Counted from the first letter of the stretch, positions 34,618 to 48,370 are shown. The stretch is 64,000 nt of DNA from Amycolatopsis rubida (GCF_900115345.1 NZ_FOWC01000001.1:1674001-1738000); one strand, 5' to 3'. The notes: a model not told the origin generated them from the letters alone. Numbers and translations are program-made.

Positions 34618-35304
34618 ATGACCGCAGGCAAGAGCGCGTTGATCATCGGGGCGTCGCGAGGGCTGGGCTACGCACTCGCCGCCGAGTTCCTCAGCCGGGG
34701 CTGGCAGGTCGCCGCGACCGAGCGCACGCCGTCGGCGCTGCACGAGCTGACCGGGCGCGACCTGGTGGTGGAGACCGTCGACATCGCGGTGCCCGAGCAG
34801 GTCGCGGCGCTGCGCGAGCGGCTGGCCGGGTCGGCGTTCGACCTGCTGTTCGTCAACGCCGGAACCAACTACACGACCGACCCCTCGGCGACCTTCGCCG
34901 ACGTGTCCACCGAAGACTTCGCCCAGGTCATGGTGACTAACGCGCTGAGTCCGATGCGTGTCGTCGAAACCCTGCAAGACCTGGTCCCGGCGACGGGCAC
35001 CATCGGTGTGATGTCGTCCGGCCAGGGCAGCGTCACCGACAACACGAACGGCGGCTTCGAGGTCTACCGGGCGAGCAAATCCGCGCTGAACCAGCTCATG
35101 CGCAGCTTTGCCGCACGGCACGCCGCCGACCCGCGCACCCTCCTGCTCATGGCGCCAGGCTGGGTGAAGACGGACCTGGGCGGGCCCGGTGCGCGGCTGA
35201 CCATCGACGAGAGCATCCCCGGAGTCGCCGACACGATCGAGGCTTGGACGGGCAAGGGCGGGCTGCACTACCTGGACCGGCAGGGGCAGACTGTTAACTG
35301 GTGA
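34618..35304 (+). CDS. short-chain dehydrogenase/reductase (SDR)
   Basis: The 228-residue classical SDR has the Rossmann motif GASRGLGYALA at 12-22, NAG in FVNAGTN near 79, catalytic Ser in MSSGQG near 130 and the YxxxK pair in YRASKSALNQLM near 147-158. It likely reduces or oxidises a small carbonyl or alcohol with NAD(P); the substrate is unknown. A good AAGGGAG lies 5 nt before the ATG. It is the probable target of the divergent MarR repressor. Confidence 0.88.
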   Translation: MTAGKSALIIGASRGLGYALAAEFLSRGWQVAATERTPSALHELTGRDLVVETVDIAVPEQVAALRERLAGSAFDLLFVNAGTNYTTDPSATFADVSTEDFAQVMVTNALSPMRVVETLQDLVPATGTIGVMSSGQGSVTDNTNGGFEVYRASKSALNQLMRSFAARHAADPRTLLLMAPGWVKTDLGGPGARLTIDESIPGVADTIEAWTGKGGLHYLDRQGQTVNW

Positions 35305-35330
35305 CCGGCCTCAAGCGCCCCAGCGTCGCT

Positions 35331-35362
35331 TTGGGTGCGTGGGATGCACCGAATGTCGCATT
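35331..35362. repeat. repeat family 2, copy 1
   Basis: This 32-nt block contains GGTGC-N7-GCACC (35334-35350) followed by CCGAATG-TCG-CATTCGG (35349-35365), two adjacent hairpins; the second is perfect with 7-bp arms. It matches copy 2 at 35589-35620 with three C/T differences. Read on the plus strand it encodes LGAWDAPNVAFG, a string I associate with spurious Amycolatopsis proteins. Confidence 0.65.
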
Positions 35363-35588
35363 CGGGTTTTTCGGTAGCTGTGGCGATGCGCGGCGTCCGG
35401 CCGGGTCGCGTGGTCTCGCAGACGTTCGCGCCAGCTCGACCAGGGGCAGCGGCAGCTTCGCGCACGGCTCCGGGGACCTCAGCGGGAGAAAAGCCGCCCG
35501 GCGCGTCTCGTCGGCGGTACGCCGCAGCGGCCCCGACCAGCACTGCTGCCGCGAAACCGCCGCTCACCGCGCCACCGGGAAAACCTCA

Positions 35589-35620
35589 TTGGGTGCGTGG
35601 GACGCACCGAACGCCGCATT
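35589..35620. repeat. repeat family 2, copy 2
   Basis: This has the same 32-nt block as 35331-35362, in the same orientation 258 bp downstream. GGTGC (35592-35596) pairs with GCACC (35604-35608); the second hairpin is weaker (CCGAACG-CCG-CATTGGG). All three differences from copy 1 are C for T. Confidence 0.65.
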
Positions 35621-35701
35621 GGGTGCTCCGCCTTGCCCGTCGCCGCCCTCCGCGGAGGCGTTCCGCGCGGCGGTGCTTGACCTGGGCATCGGGGCGCTCG
35701 G

Positions 35702-36646
35702 TCAGGCGAGCAGTTCGGCCAGCGTCGCCGGATCGATGTTGCCGCCGGAAACGACCGCGACGGTGCGTCCGCCGGGGAGTTCGTCGGCGTGGTGCAGGTA
35801 GGCGGCCGGTGCGGTGGCCCCGCTGGGTTCCGTCACCAGGCGGCCCTGCCGGGCGAGCGCGCGGACGGTGTCGCGGATTTCGTCCTCGGTCACGGTGATC
35901 ACGCCGTCCAGGACCTGCCGCAGGTGTGCGAACGTGAGCTCGGACGGTTGCGCGCGCAGGCCGTCGGCGATGGTGCGGGCGCGGTCGGTGATGGGCCAGT
36001 CCACGATTTCGCCCGCGGCGAGGCTGGCGGCGGTGTCGGCGGCCAGTTCCGGTTCGACGCCGTATACCTTCGCGTTCGGGCACCTCGCCTTGATCGCGAC
36101 GCCGACCCCGGAGGCGAACCCGCCGCCGCTGACCGGGACCAGCACGGTCTCGACGTCGGGGAGGTCCTGGGCGATCTCCAGTCCGACGGTGCCCTGCCCG
36201 GCGATGATGTCCGGGTGGTCGAACGGCGGGATCAGCGTGAGGCCGCGTTCCTCGGCGAGGGAGAGCGCCGCCGATTCCCGTTCCGCGATCGGCACTTCGC
36301 GGACTTCCGCGCCCCAGCGGAGGGTGGCTTCGACCTTCAGCCGCGGAGTGACGTCCGGCACCACGATCACCGCGGTGATCCCGAATTCGCGCGCGGCGTA
36401 AGCGACCGCTTGCGCGTGGTTGCCGCTCGAATACGCGACCACGCCGCGTTCCCGTTCGGCGTCGGTGAGTGCGGCGATCGCGTTGTACGCGCCGCGGATC
36501 TTGAACGCGCCGATCGGTTGCAGGCTCTCGGGTTTCACCCAGAATTCGCCGGGAACCCAGAGCTGGCGCAGCAACGGGGTGTGCACCGCGGTGCCCTTCA
36601 GCCGTCCGGCCGCGGTTTCGATGTCGGAGATCGTCACGAGGTGCAT
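35702..36646 (-). CDS. threonine/serine dehydratase (PLP-dependent)
   Basis: The 314-residue fold-type II PLP enzyme has the Lys motif PIGAFKIRGAYNAI near 44-57 (KIRGA, PLP Lys near 49), SSGNHAQAVAYAA near 73 and the phosphate-binding PVSGGGFASGVG near 170. It deaminates threonine or serine to the oxo-acid. It lacks the C-terminal ACT regulatory domain of biosynthetic IlvA, so it is of the catabolic or serine-racemase-like type. It stands alone, divergent from the membrane protein at 36801. Confidence 0.88.
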   Translation of the reverse strand: MHLVTISDIETAAGRLKGTAVHTPLLRQLWVPGEFWVKPESLQPIGAFKIRGAYNAIAALTDAERERGVVAYSSGNHAQAVAYAAREFGITAVIVVPDVTPRLKVEATLRWGAEVREVPIAERESAALSLAEERGLTLIPPFDHPDIIAGQGTVGLEIAQDLPDVETVLVPVSGGGFASGVGVAIKARCPNAKVYGVEPELAADTAASLAAGEIVDWPITDRARTIADGLRAQPSELTFAHLRQVLDGVITVTEDEIRDTVRALARQGRLVTEPSGATAPAAYLHHADELPGGRTVAVVSGGNIDPATLAELLA

Positions 36647-36800
36647 GGGATGAGTATGTCAGGAAAGTGTGAGCTTTAGTCTATCCATTGTGGACAGTCA
36701 ACGTGGCGTCCCTCACGCCGGGGCAACGAAGGGAGCACCTCAGGCGACTTAACCGTTGAAGAAGCAGGGAAGACGGCTGGGAAACGATCAGATCGGAATC

Positions 36801-37583
36801 ATGAGCGAGGAGCAGAAGGAAACCGCGGAGGACAAGAAGAGACTCCGCATGTCCTCGGTGCTCGCCGCGGCGCTCGCGGCGGTCACCGCCGCGTTGCTGG
36901 GTTCGACGCTGGGGGTCGCGGGAACAGTCATCGGCGCCGGGGTGGCCAGTGTGGTCAGCACTGTCGGCGGCGAGTTGTACCTGCGGTCCTTGCAGCGCAC
37001 TCGCGACGCTGCGCGGAAGGCGATGGAGACGGCCGCTCGGCGCAGCCGGGGTGGAATGGTGCCGGTGGAGGCGGTGCGGGAGTCCGCTTCCGGGGATGCG
37101 GCGACGATGCAGGTGGCTGCTGCTGACTTGGCGAACATGCCTACGGTTCGGTTGCGTCCAACTGAGCCGGAGAAGGCCGAGGGGCTGGGCGAGAAGCTTC
37201 GGAAGATGCGGTGGCCGTTGATCATCGCGTCGAGTGCGGTCGCGTTTGTCGTGGCGCTGGTTGTTCTGCTGGGGCTTGACTGGACGACTAAGGGGAATGT
37301 CTCCACCGGGTTGATTCCCCGGCAGCCGGATACGAGCCAGCACCAGGACGATCATCCGGACAACACGCCGAGCAGCCAGCCGCAGGTGCCGCCGACTGGG
37401 GAGTCTCGATCGAACGATCCGACGTCTTCGCCGACTACGGAGCCTAGTGCTCCGCCGTCTTCGCAGGCGACTCAGCAGACTCAGCCGCCGTCTTCGTCGT
37501 CGAAGCCGTCGACTGGTTCGCGGGAGCCTAGTGCGAGTCAGACGCCTACTGCGCCCGCGGTTCCGTCCAACGCGAATGAGTAG
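36801..37583 (+). CDS. two-TM membrane protein with Ser/Thr/Pro-rich outer tail
   Basis: The 260-residue protein has an acidic N-terminus, a hydrophobic Ala/Gly-rich segment (about 18-47), a charged helical region (LRSLQRTRDAARKAMETAARRSR), and a second TM (about 135-155). After that comes a roughly 95-residue tail rich in Ser, Thr, Pro and Gln, typical of an extracytoplasmic spacer. No enzymatic motif is seen. The ATG at 36801 is preferred to a TTG at 36756 as it opens the acidic MSEEQKETAEDKK start. It converges on thiE. Confidence 0.72.
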   Translation: MSEEQKETAEDKKRLRMSSVLAAALAAVTAALLGSTLGVAGTVIGAGVASVVSTVGGELYLRSLQRTRDAARKAMETAARRSRGGMVPVEAVRESASGDAATMQVAAADLANMPTVRLRPTEPEKAEGLGEKLRKMRWPLIIASSAVAFVVALVVLLGLDWTTKGNVSTGLIPRQPDTSQHQDDHPDNTPSSQPQVPPTGESRSNDPTSSPTTEPSAPPSSQATQQTQPPSSSSKPSTGSREPSASQTPTAPAVPSNANE

Positions 37584-37647
37584 TGAAGCCCGAGTGCGCT
37601 GACGGTTCGAGACAGGGGCCGGGCGCCCTCGATGGCTGGGTGGGCTG

Positions 37648-38313
37648 TTACCGGAGGTGGGCTCGCAGGGTCTGCGCGGCGGCTTTGGGGTCCTCGGCCT
37701 CGGTGATCGCTCGGACGACGACGATGCGGGTCGCGCCTGCGTCCAGTACCTCGGGCAGGCGGGTTTCGTCGATGCCGCCGATGGCGAACCAGGGGCGTTC
37801 GGTGCTGCTCGCCGCGGTCGAGCGGACCAGATCCAGGCCGGGCGCGAACCTGCCGGGCTTGGTGGGGGTGGGCCAGCAGGGGCCGGTGCAGAAGTAGTTC
37901 ACGCCGTCCTCGGCGGCGGCTGCTGCGGCTTGCTCCTCCGAATGGGTGGATCGGCCGATCACTACGTCGTCGCCCAGAACTCGCCGCGCGAGCGAGACCG
38001 GGATGTCGTCCTGGCCCAGGTGCAGGACATCAGCGCCCACGGCCAACGCCACATCCGCCCGGTCGTTTACCGAGAGCAGCGCTCCGTGCCGGACGCAGGC
38101 CTCCGCCAGGACCTCCAGCGCCGCGATTTCCTGCTTGGCCTCCAGCGGCGCGCCGCCGGTCTTGTCCCGTAGTTGCACGATGTCCACGCCGCCGGCCAGC
38201 GCGGCGTCGGCGAACTCGGCGAGGTCGCCTCGCGCGGCGCGGGCGTCGGTGCACAGGTACAGCCGGGCGCGGGCTAGCCGGGTGCGAATTTGGTCTCCGG
38301 TCAAGGCAGGCAT
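37648..38313 (-). CDS. thiE: thiamine phosphate synthase ThiE
   Basis: ThiE joins HMP pyrophosphate and the thiazole phosphate to give thiamine monophosphate. The 221-residue TIM barrel has [11 protein letters not shown] near 43 (pyrophosphate-binding QLRDK), [28 protein letters not shown] near 79, GRSTHSEEQ near 119, [17 protein letters not shown] near 138 and AIGGID near 176. It is transcribed away from the riboswitch-controlled thiOSG operon, and the two genes start 134 bp apart. No riboswitch is evident on its own strand. Confidence 0.94.
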   Translation of the reverse strand: MPALTGDQIRTRLARARLYLCTDARAARGDLAEFADAALAGGVDIVQLRDKTGGAPLEAKQEIAALEVLAEACVRHGALLSVNDRADVALAVGADVLHLGQDDIPVSLARRVLGDDVVIGRSTHSEEQAAAAAAEDGVNYFCTGPCWPTPTKPGRFAPGLDLVRSTAASSTERPWFAIGGIDETRLPEVLDAGATRIVVVRAITEAEDPKAAAQTLRAHLR

Positions 38314-38352
38314 GGCGGTGACGTTACCCGCGCGCTACGGTGTGGGAGTCCG

Positions 38353-38434
38353 CACGGGAGCCCGAGGCAACGGGCTGAGAGGGAGCTGCCGCTCCGACCG
38401 TGGAACCTGATCCGGGTCATGCCGGCGCAGGGAG
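38353..38434 (+). ncRNA. TPP riboswitch (THI element) before thiOSG
   Basis: The conserved thiamine-pyrophosphate aptamer signatures are present in order: GGGCTGAGAGGG around 38372-38383 (CTGAGA 38375-38380), GACCGTGGAACCTGATC (CCTGATC 38406-38412) and CATGCCGGCGCAGGGAG ending at 38434. GGGAG at 38430-38434 in the closing stem is also the best ribosome-binding site for the GTG at 38447, so TPP binding would hide it and block translation. Confidence 0.92.
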
Positions 38435-38446
38435 CGTGATTCCACT

Positions 38447-41449
<3,003 letters not shown>

Positions 41450-41451
41450 CG

Positions 41452-41491
41452 AAGTGGAAGGCATGTTCCACTTCTAGCACGGAAAGTGGAA
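41452..41491. promoter_or_regulatory. TetR operator cluster, three AAGTGGAA half-sites
   Basis: AAGTGGAA (41452-41459), TTCCACTT (41466-41473) and AAGTGGAA (41484-41491) form two inverted repeats that share the middle half-site, with 6-nt and 10-nt spacers. They fill the gap between the oxidoreductase and the divergent TetR gene. A TAAAGT -10-like box at 41510-41515 would start the tetR transcript near its GTG, suggesting a leaderless message. Confidence 0.72.
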
Positions 41492-41521
41492 AGGGTCTTC
41501 CGATTCACCTAAAGTGAGAGA

Positions 41522-42145
41522 GTGCCGGAAAGATCGACTCGGTTGCGCACCGACGCCGCCCACAATCGCGCGCACCTGCTGGAGGTCGCCGAGCGCACGT
41601 TCGAGGCCGAAGGCCTGGGCGTGTCGATGAGCGAGCTGGCGCGCCGCGCCGGCCTCGGCGTCGCCACCGTGTATCGCCATTTCCCGACCAAGGCCGACCT
41701 GGTCGCGGAAGCCTTCGCGGAGCCGATGGCCGAATGCGCGGGCATGCTCGACGAGGCGCTCGCCGATCCCGATCCGTGGCGCGGGTTCTGCCGGGTGATC
41801 GAGGAAATGTGCTCGATGCAGGCGCGCAACCACGGTTTCTCCGCCGCGATCGTGACCGCGCTGCCGGATCAAGCCGCCTTCGGACAGCTGCGGGACCAGG
41901 CGGTGCAGGCGTTCACCGAGTTGATCCGCCGGGCGCGGGAAGCGGGCGCGCTGCGGGCCGACTTCGCGGTTTCCGACCTGTCGTTGATCTTGCTGGCGAA
42001 CGCCGGGCTGCGATCGGGCGCGGGAGCCGCGGCACCCGCGGCGTCGCGTCGGCTCGCCGGCTACCTGCTGCAGTCGTTCCGTACGGAGGCCGCCGCGCCG
42101 CTGCCGCCGCCCGCGGAGCTTCCGCTCGACGTGTCGGTGCTCTAA
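41522..42145 (+). CDS. TetR-family transcriptional regulator
   Basis: The 207-residue protein has an N-terminal TetR helix-turn-helix (AHLLEVAERTFEAEGLGVSMSELARRAGLGVATVYRHFPTKADLVAEAF, about 17-65) and a helical ligand-binding C-terminus (about 75-195). The GVATVYRHFPTKADL recognition helix is standard. It probably represses the divergent quinone oxidoreductase and itself through the three half-sites in the 72-bp gap. It starts with GTG at 41522; no good ribosome-binding site is seen. Confidence 0.88.
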   Translation: MPERSTRLRTDAAHNRAHLLEVAERTFEAEGLGVSMSELARRAGLGVATVYRHFPTKADLVAEAFAEPMAECAGMLDEALADPDPWRGFCRVIEEMCSMQARNHGFSAAIVTALPDQAAFGQLRDQAVQAFTELIRRAREAGALRADFAVSDLSLILLANAGLRSGAGAAAPAASRRLAGYLLQSFRTEAAAPLPPPAELPLDVSVL

Positions 42146-42288
42146 TCGGGCGGCCAAGCTGCGCAAATAGACGGGTTGTGGTGATTTCGCCCGCGCTTGA
42201 CACGGATTGAGCACGGGTACGCCGTATGGTTGACGGCACCCTTTCCGGCGCACCCAGCGGCGGGCACCAGCGTCAGAAGGAGCCGATC

Positions 42289-42720
42289 GTGACTCTTTCC
42301 TCGGTCCAGGACGTATCGGGCCGGTTGTACCTAGCGGTGGGGCGGCTTTCGCGGTCGCTTCGGCAGGCGGGCGTGCCCGGACCTGGGCACGGCTCGATCT
42401 CCGCGCTGGCCACGCTCGTCCACTTCGGCGAGATGCGCCTCGGCGACCTCGCGGCGAAGGAAGGCGTCGCGGCGGCCACGATGTCGCGGATCGTGGCCAC
42501 CCTGGTGGAGGCCGGTTACGTCACGCGCGAATCCGACCCGGTCGACCGGCGCGCCTGGCTCGCCCGCGCCACCGAGGAAGGCGAACGCCTCGTCTCCGGC
42601 GTGCGGTCCACCCGCGTGCAGGAACTCAACCGCCGTCTCGACCGGCTCACGCCCGAGGCCCGCGAGTCGATCATCGCCGCGCTGCCGGCGCTGGAAGCCC
42701 TGATCTCCGACGAGGGCTAG
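42289..42720 (+). CDS. MarR-family transcriptional regulator
   Basis: The 143-residue MarR winged-helix protein has SISALATLVHFGEMRLGDLAAKEGVAAATMSRIVATLVEAGYVTRESDPVDRRAWLARAT near 36-95. AAGGAG (42277-42282) sits 6 nt from the GTG at 42289 and decides the start. Its last codons overlap the stop of the convergent thiD gene by 3 nt. No neighbour is an obvious target; it may control a distant gene. Confidence 0.87.
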   Translation: MTLSSVQDVSGRLYLAVGRLSRSLRQAGVPGPGHGSISALATLVHFGEMRLGDLAAKEGVAAATMSRIVATLVEAGYVTRESDPVDRRAWLARATEEGERLVSGVRSTRVQELNRRLDRLTPEARESIIAALPALEALISDEG

Positions 42721-43550
42721 CGCTCTTCCGGGGCGAGTCGCCAGAACGCCGATACGGGGCCGACTTTCGCGCCCATCGGGTAGGAGTGTTCGACGGCCTG
42801 GGAGACGAACCACTTGCCGTAGCGCGCCGCTTCGACCACTGGCATGCCTTTGGCCAGCCCGGCGGTGAGCGCGGATGCCATGGTGTCGCCAGCCCCGTGC
42901 GTGTGCGGCGTTCGCCAGCGCGGGCCGGGCAGCTCCACGAAGGTCGAACCGTCGAAGAGCAGGTCGACGCATTCCGGGTCGGACTGCAGGTGCCCGCTCT
43001 TCACGAGCACGTACTTCGGGCCGAGTTGGTGCAGTACGACGGCCGCGGCGTGCATGCCTTCGCGGTCGGTCACGGTCATGCCGGTGAGCAGCCGCACCTC
43101 GTCCAGGTTCGGCGTGAGCACGGTGGCGCGCGGCAGGAGATCGTCGCGCAGTGCGGCAAGGCCGTTGTCGTCGAACAGCGACTGGCCGGTCATCGCCGCG
43201 GCCACCGGGTCGACCACGAACGGGATCGCGCCGTCGCGTCCGATCCCGGCCTTGTCACAGGCCGCCGCGACCGCGTGGATGATCTCCGCGGACGCGAGCA
43301 TGCCGGTTTTCGCCGCGCCGACACCCATGTCCGCCGCGACCGCCTCGATCTGCCCGGCGACGATGTGCGGCGGGAGGTCGGCGCGGTCGTGCACGCCGAG
43401 CGTGTTCTGGACGGTGACCGCGGTGACCGCGACCAGGCCGTGTACTCCGCAGGTGAGGAAGGTCCGCAGGTCCGCCTGCAGTCCGGCGGCTCCGCCGGAA
43501 TCCGATCCGGCGATGGTGAGCGCGGAGGGCGGGCTCGGGTTCTCAGTCAT
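42717..43550 (-). CDS. thiD: hydroxymethylpyrimidine/phosphomethylpyrimidine kinase ThiD (paralogue 1)
   Basis: ThiD phosphorylates HMP and HMP-P to the pyrophosphate for thiamine synthesis. The ribokinase-fold protein (277 residues from the ATG at 43550) has [22 protein letters not shown] near 10-31, VTAVTVQNTLGV near 43, the GMLAS segment near 85, VLTPNLDEVRLLTG near 145 and the anion-hole HGAGDTMASALTAGLAKG near 220. Unlike the second ThiD it is not coupled to thiC and has no riboswitch, so it may serve salvage. An ATG at 43580 would add ten residues. It is divergent from the secreted PI-PLC gene. Confidence 0.92.
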   Translation of the reverse strand: MTENPSPPSALTIAGSDSGGAAGLQADLRTFLTCGVHGLVAVTAVTVQNTLGVHDRADLPPHIVAGQIEAVAADMGVGAAKTGMLASAEIIHAVAAACDKAGIGRDGAIPFVVDPVAAAMTGQSLFDDNGLAALRDDLLPRATVLTPNLDEVRLLTGMTVTDREGMHAAAVVLHQLGPKYVLVKSGHLQSDPECVDLLFDGSTFVELPGPRWRTPHTHGAGDTMASALTAGLAKGMPVVEAARYGKWFVSQAVEHSYPMGAKVGPVSAFWRLAPEER

Positions 43551-43587
43551 GTGCGCGTTCCGACTTCTGGTCTGGTCCATTGAGGCA

Positions 43588-43606
43588 ACTGTGCTTCATG
43601 CACAGT
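43588..43606. promoter_or_regulatory. inverted repeat ACTGTGC-TTCAT-GCACAGT
   Basis: Perfect 7-bp arms lie between the divergent thiD and PI-PLC genes, and a third half-site GCACAGT recurs at 43618-43624. It is a candidate operator; the regulator is unknown. Confidence 0.5.
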
Positions 43607-43662
43607 CCACCACGATGGCACAGTAAGCGTTCGTACTGGTCCCCGTGACGAAGGAGACATCA

Positions 43663-44670
43663 GTGAAGCTCGCCGCGGCCGGTCTCCTGCTCTTGTCCAC
43701 GTTGGCGGTACCGGGGGTCGCCAGCGCGGACAGTCCCAAGCTCTCGCACGTGACCACGGTCGGCGTGCACAACACCTATGATCCGGCCGCGTACCCGTAC
43801 CTGGCGCAGGCGCTGGACAACGGCTCGTCCTTGCTCGAACTCGACGTCTGGCCGGACTTGTTCACCCACGAGTGGAAGGTCAGCCACTCCAACCCGTTGG
43901 GCAACGGCAACAACTGCGTCGACGCGCACACGGGCGCCGACCTTTACTCCGGCGGGACCAACAAGGACCTCGAATCGTGCCTGGACGACGTCCGGATCTG
44001 GCTTGGCGCCCATCCTGGCCGCGGGCCGCTCACGCTGAAGATCGAAATGAAGACCGGCTTCTCGGCGAATACCGGCCTCGGCCCGGCCCAGCTGGACGCC
44101 GCGTTCCGCGATCACCTCGGCGATGCGGTGTTCACGCCCGCGGATCTTCTCGGCAGTCACGCCACGCTGGATGAAGCGTCCAAAGCGGACAATTGGCCGG
44201 CGCTGGACGCGTTGCGGGGCAAGGTGCTCACCGAGATCATCCCCGGCACCGTCGAAGAGGGAAACCCGACCGACACGCTGCACACGGATGTCGAGTACGC
44301 CCGTTATCTGCTGGACCAGAAGGCAGCCGGGAAGCTGAACTCGGTGCAGATCTTCCCGACTGTGCACGGTGCCGCGGGCGGCGATCCGCGCGACAAATAC
44401 GCCGCGGAGCAGAAACCGTGGTTTGTCGTTTTCGACGGAGACGCGAGCGAATGGCTCGCGAAGGCCGGAATGTCCTGGTACGACGAAAACCACTACTACG
44501 TGGTGCTGACGGACGCCCAGAACGTCGCGCCGGCCATCGACGACCACAACCCGACCGTCGACCAGGCGACACAGCGCGTCGCCGAATTGGCCAAGCAGCA
44601 CGCGTCCGTGGTGACGTCCGACTGGACCGGCCTCACGACCGTGTTGCCGACCGTGGACGCACGCGGCTAA
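43663..44670 (+). CDS. secreted phosphoinositide phospholipase C-like protein
   Basis: The 335-residue protein has a signal peptide (KLAAAGLLLLSTLAVPGVASA, cleavage after about residue 22) and a PI-PLC catalytic-domain layout. Predicted catalytic His are in TVGVHNTYD near 36 and KVSHSNPLG near 75, with acidic metal-binding residues in LLELDVWPD near 60 and LKIEMKTG near 126. This fits the Ca2+-dependent PI-PLC group. It would act outside the cell on phosphoinositides or related lipids. The GTG at 43663 is chosen, as AAGGAG (43651-43656) is 6 nt away. Confidence 0.82.
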   Translation: MKLAAAGLLLLSTLAVPGVASADSPKLSHVTTVGVHNTYDPAAYPYLAQALDNGSSLLELDVWPDLFTHEWKVSHSNPLGNGNNCVDAHTGADLYSGGTNKDLESCLDDVRIWLGAHPGRGPLTLKIEMKTGFSANTGLGPAQLDAAFRDHLGDAVFTPADLLGSHATLDEASKADNWPALDALRGKVLTEIIPGTVEEGNPTDTLHTDVEYARYLLDQKAAGKLNSVQIFPTVHGAAGGDPRDKYAAEQKPWFVVFDGDASEWLAKAGMSWYDENHYYVVLTDAQNVAPAIDDHNPTVDQATQRVAELAKQHASVVTSDWTGLTTVLPTVDARG

Positions 44671-44870
44671 AAGCGCGGCGGCGGTTTCAGCACCGACATC
44701 CGGTATTGGTACACCGCTTGCGCTTCGGCGATCCCCGGCCGGGGCGTGACGCCCGATTTGCGGATCGTTTTGACCGCCGAAGCGGTGCGGTGCTCGGTGA
44801 CCAGGCCGTCGACCGCGTGCTGGACCTCAAGCGGCAGCCTCGCCCACAACGCTTCCGGTGTTTCGCTCAT
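44667..44870 (-). CDS. small conserved hypothetical protein
   Basis: The 67-residue protein, MSETPEALWARLPLEVQHAV at its start, contains DGLVTEHRTASAVKTIRKSG and ends KPPPRF. It is helical and basic with no known motif. The stop overlaps the convergent PI-PLC stop by 4 nt, and the ATG at 44870 lies 16 nt after the thiD stop on the same strand, so it may be the last gene of the thiC-thiD transcript. I do not recognise a function. Confidence 0.6.
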   Translation of the reverse strand: MSETPEALWARLPLEVQHAVDGLVTEHRTASAVKTIRKSGVTPRPGIAEAQAVYQYRMSVLKPPPRF

Positions 44871-44886
44871 CCGGCCAGTGTCGCAT

Positions 44887-47357
<2,471 letters not shown>

Positions 47358-47360
47358 TCA

Positions 47361-47465
47361 CTCCCTACGCCGGCATTACCCGGTCAGGTTCATGCGGTCG
47401 GTGACGCCGGGTGTCCGCGAGATGGACACCAGCCACCCTCTCAGCCCGCCAAGGCGCGAGCTCCC
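47361..47465 (-). ncRNA. TPP riboswitch before thiC
   Basis: On the minus strand the aptamer begins GGGAGCTCGCGCC (from 47465), followed by GGCGGGCTGAGAGGG (CTGAGAGGG at 47436-47444). A longer than usual variable stem comes next, then GAACCTGACCGGGTAATGCC and the closing GTAGGGAG at 47361. These are the diagnostic TPP-binding blocks. The last GGGAG is the thiC ribosome-binding site. Confidence 0.93.
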
Positions 47466-47530
47466 GCGTTGCATTCGGTTGAGGTTGCCCGTCCGACGAT
47501 GCCATGGCGCCTTGGTCGGGCACAAGGGTT

Positions 47531-47569
47531 GTGTTTGATTGCCCAGTGCGGCGCCGTGTTTGATTGCCC
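47531..47569. repeat. 14-nt direct repeat, 25-bp period
   Basis: GTGTTTGATTGCCC occurs at 47531-47544 and again at 47556-47569, in the gap between the thiC leader and def. A small GC hairpin (CCCCG ... CGGGG) overlaps and follows the second copy. No gene covers it; it might be a regulator site or a minor duplication. Confidence 0.6.
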
Positions 47570-47664
47570 CGGCTCCGCGGGGGTGCCCGAGACCGCCGGG
47601 GAGCTGATTTCTTCCCTCGCTCAGTCCAGAAACCAGCGCGATCTCGGGGTTGTGGTCAAGCGGG

Positions 47665-48231
47665 TCAGGCGTCTGCCGGTTCCTTCGGCGGCAGCCAGGT
47701 CAGGCCGGGCACGCCCCACTTGTTCTTCTTCAGCATCTTCTTCGCCGCGCGCGCGTGGCGGCCGACGAGCCGGTCGAGGTAAATGAACCCGTCGAGGTGA
47801 TCGGTCTCATGCTGAAGGCACCGCGCGAAGTAGCCGGTGCCCTCGACCTCGATCGGATTCCCCTCGACGTCGAAGCCGGTCACCTTCGCCCACGTGGCGC
47901 GCCCGGTCGGGTACGACTCGCCGGGGGCGGACAGGCAGCCCTCCCAGTCGTCGTCCGGGTCCGGCATGGTCTCCGGGATCGCGGAGGTCTCCAGCTTCGG
48001 GTTGACCACCACGCCCTTGTGCTCGACGCCCTCGTCGTCCGGGCAGTCGTATACGAACACCCGCAGGTCGAGCCCGATCTGGTTGGCCGCGAGGCCCACG
48101 CCCTCGGCCGCGTACATGGTCTCGAACATGTCCTCGACGAGAGTGGCGAGTTTGTCGTCGAACTCGGTGATCTCGCGCGTGGGCTGGTGCAGCACGGGTT
48201 CGCCGGCGATGCAGATGGGGTGGACGGTCAC
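47665..48231 (-). CDS. def: peptide deformylase
   Basis: Peptide deformylase removes the formyl group from new N-terminal methionines using a metal ion. The 188-residue protein has all three motifs: [10 protein letters not shown] near 46, EGCLS near 98 and QHETDHLDG near 140 (the HExxH-type metal site). The GTG at 48231 gives [18 protein letters not shown], the usual start; frame-open sequence upstream is not family-like. The C-terminal [18 protein letters not shown] is typical of actinobacteria. It is divergent from the DUF3263 gene. Confidence 0.94.
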   Translation of the reverse strand: MTVHPICIAGEPVLHQPTREITEFDDKLATLVEDMFETMYAAEGVGLAANQIGLDLRVFVYDCPDDEGVEHKGVVVNPKLETSAIPETMPDPDDDWEGCLSAPGESYPTGRATWAKVTGFDVEGNPIEVEGTGYFARCLQHETDHLDGFIYLDRLVGRHARAAKKMLKKNKWGVPGLTWLPPKEPADA

Positions 48232-48370
48232 GGACGCCGAGTTTAGTCGGACCCTTCTGCTACACCTGGATCGGACCGTGACGCGCCGGGTCGGATGCCC
48301 ATGTCGAGCATGGGTTCCGTGGTTCAATGACGCCCGCGGAAGGACTGCCGACACCGATTGCGAGGACCGC

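Larger units (their letters stand above)
35305..35701. other. gene-free stretch with repeat family 2
   Basis: The 397-bp gap between the SDR gene and the dehydratase contains two copies of a 32-nt hairpin block. The frames crossing it give low-complexity peptides without homologous motifs (a 99-codon minus frame, 35268-35567, overlaps the SDR gene). I see no supported gene. The middle may be the remnant of something lost between the repeats. Confidence 0.6.

Noticed and set aside
35268..35567. 99-codon minus-strand frame beside the SDR gene
   Set aside because: It overlaps the SDR 3' end and runs through a repeat block; composition is low-complexity and no family is seen.
42197..42230. TTGACA and TATGGT as a promoter for the MarR gene at 42289
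   Set aside because: The spacing is 22 bp, too long for a standard promoter; no better pair was found.
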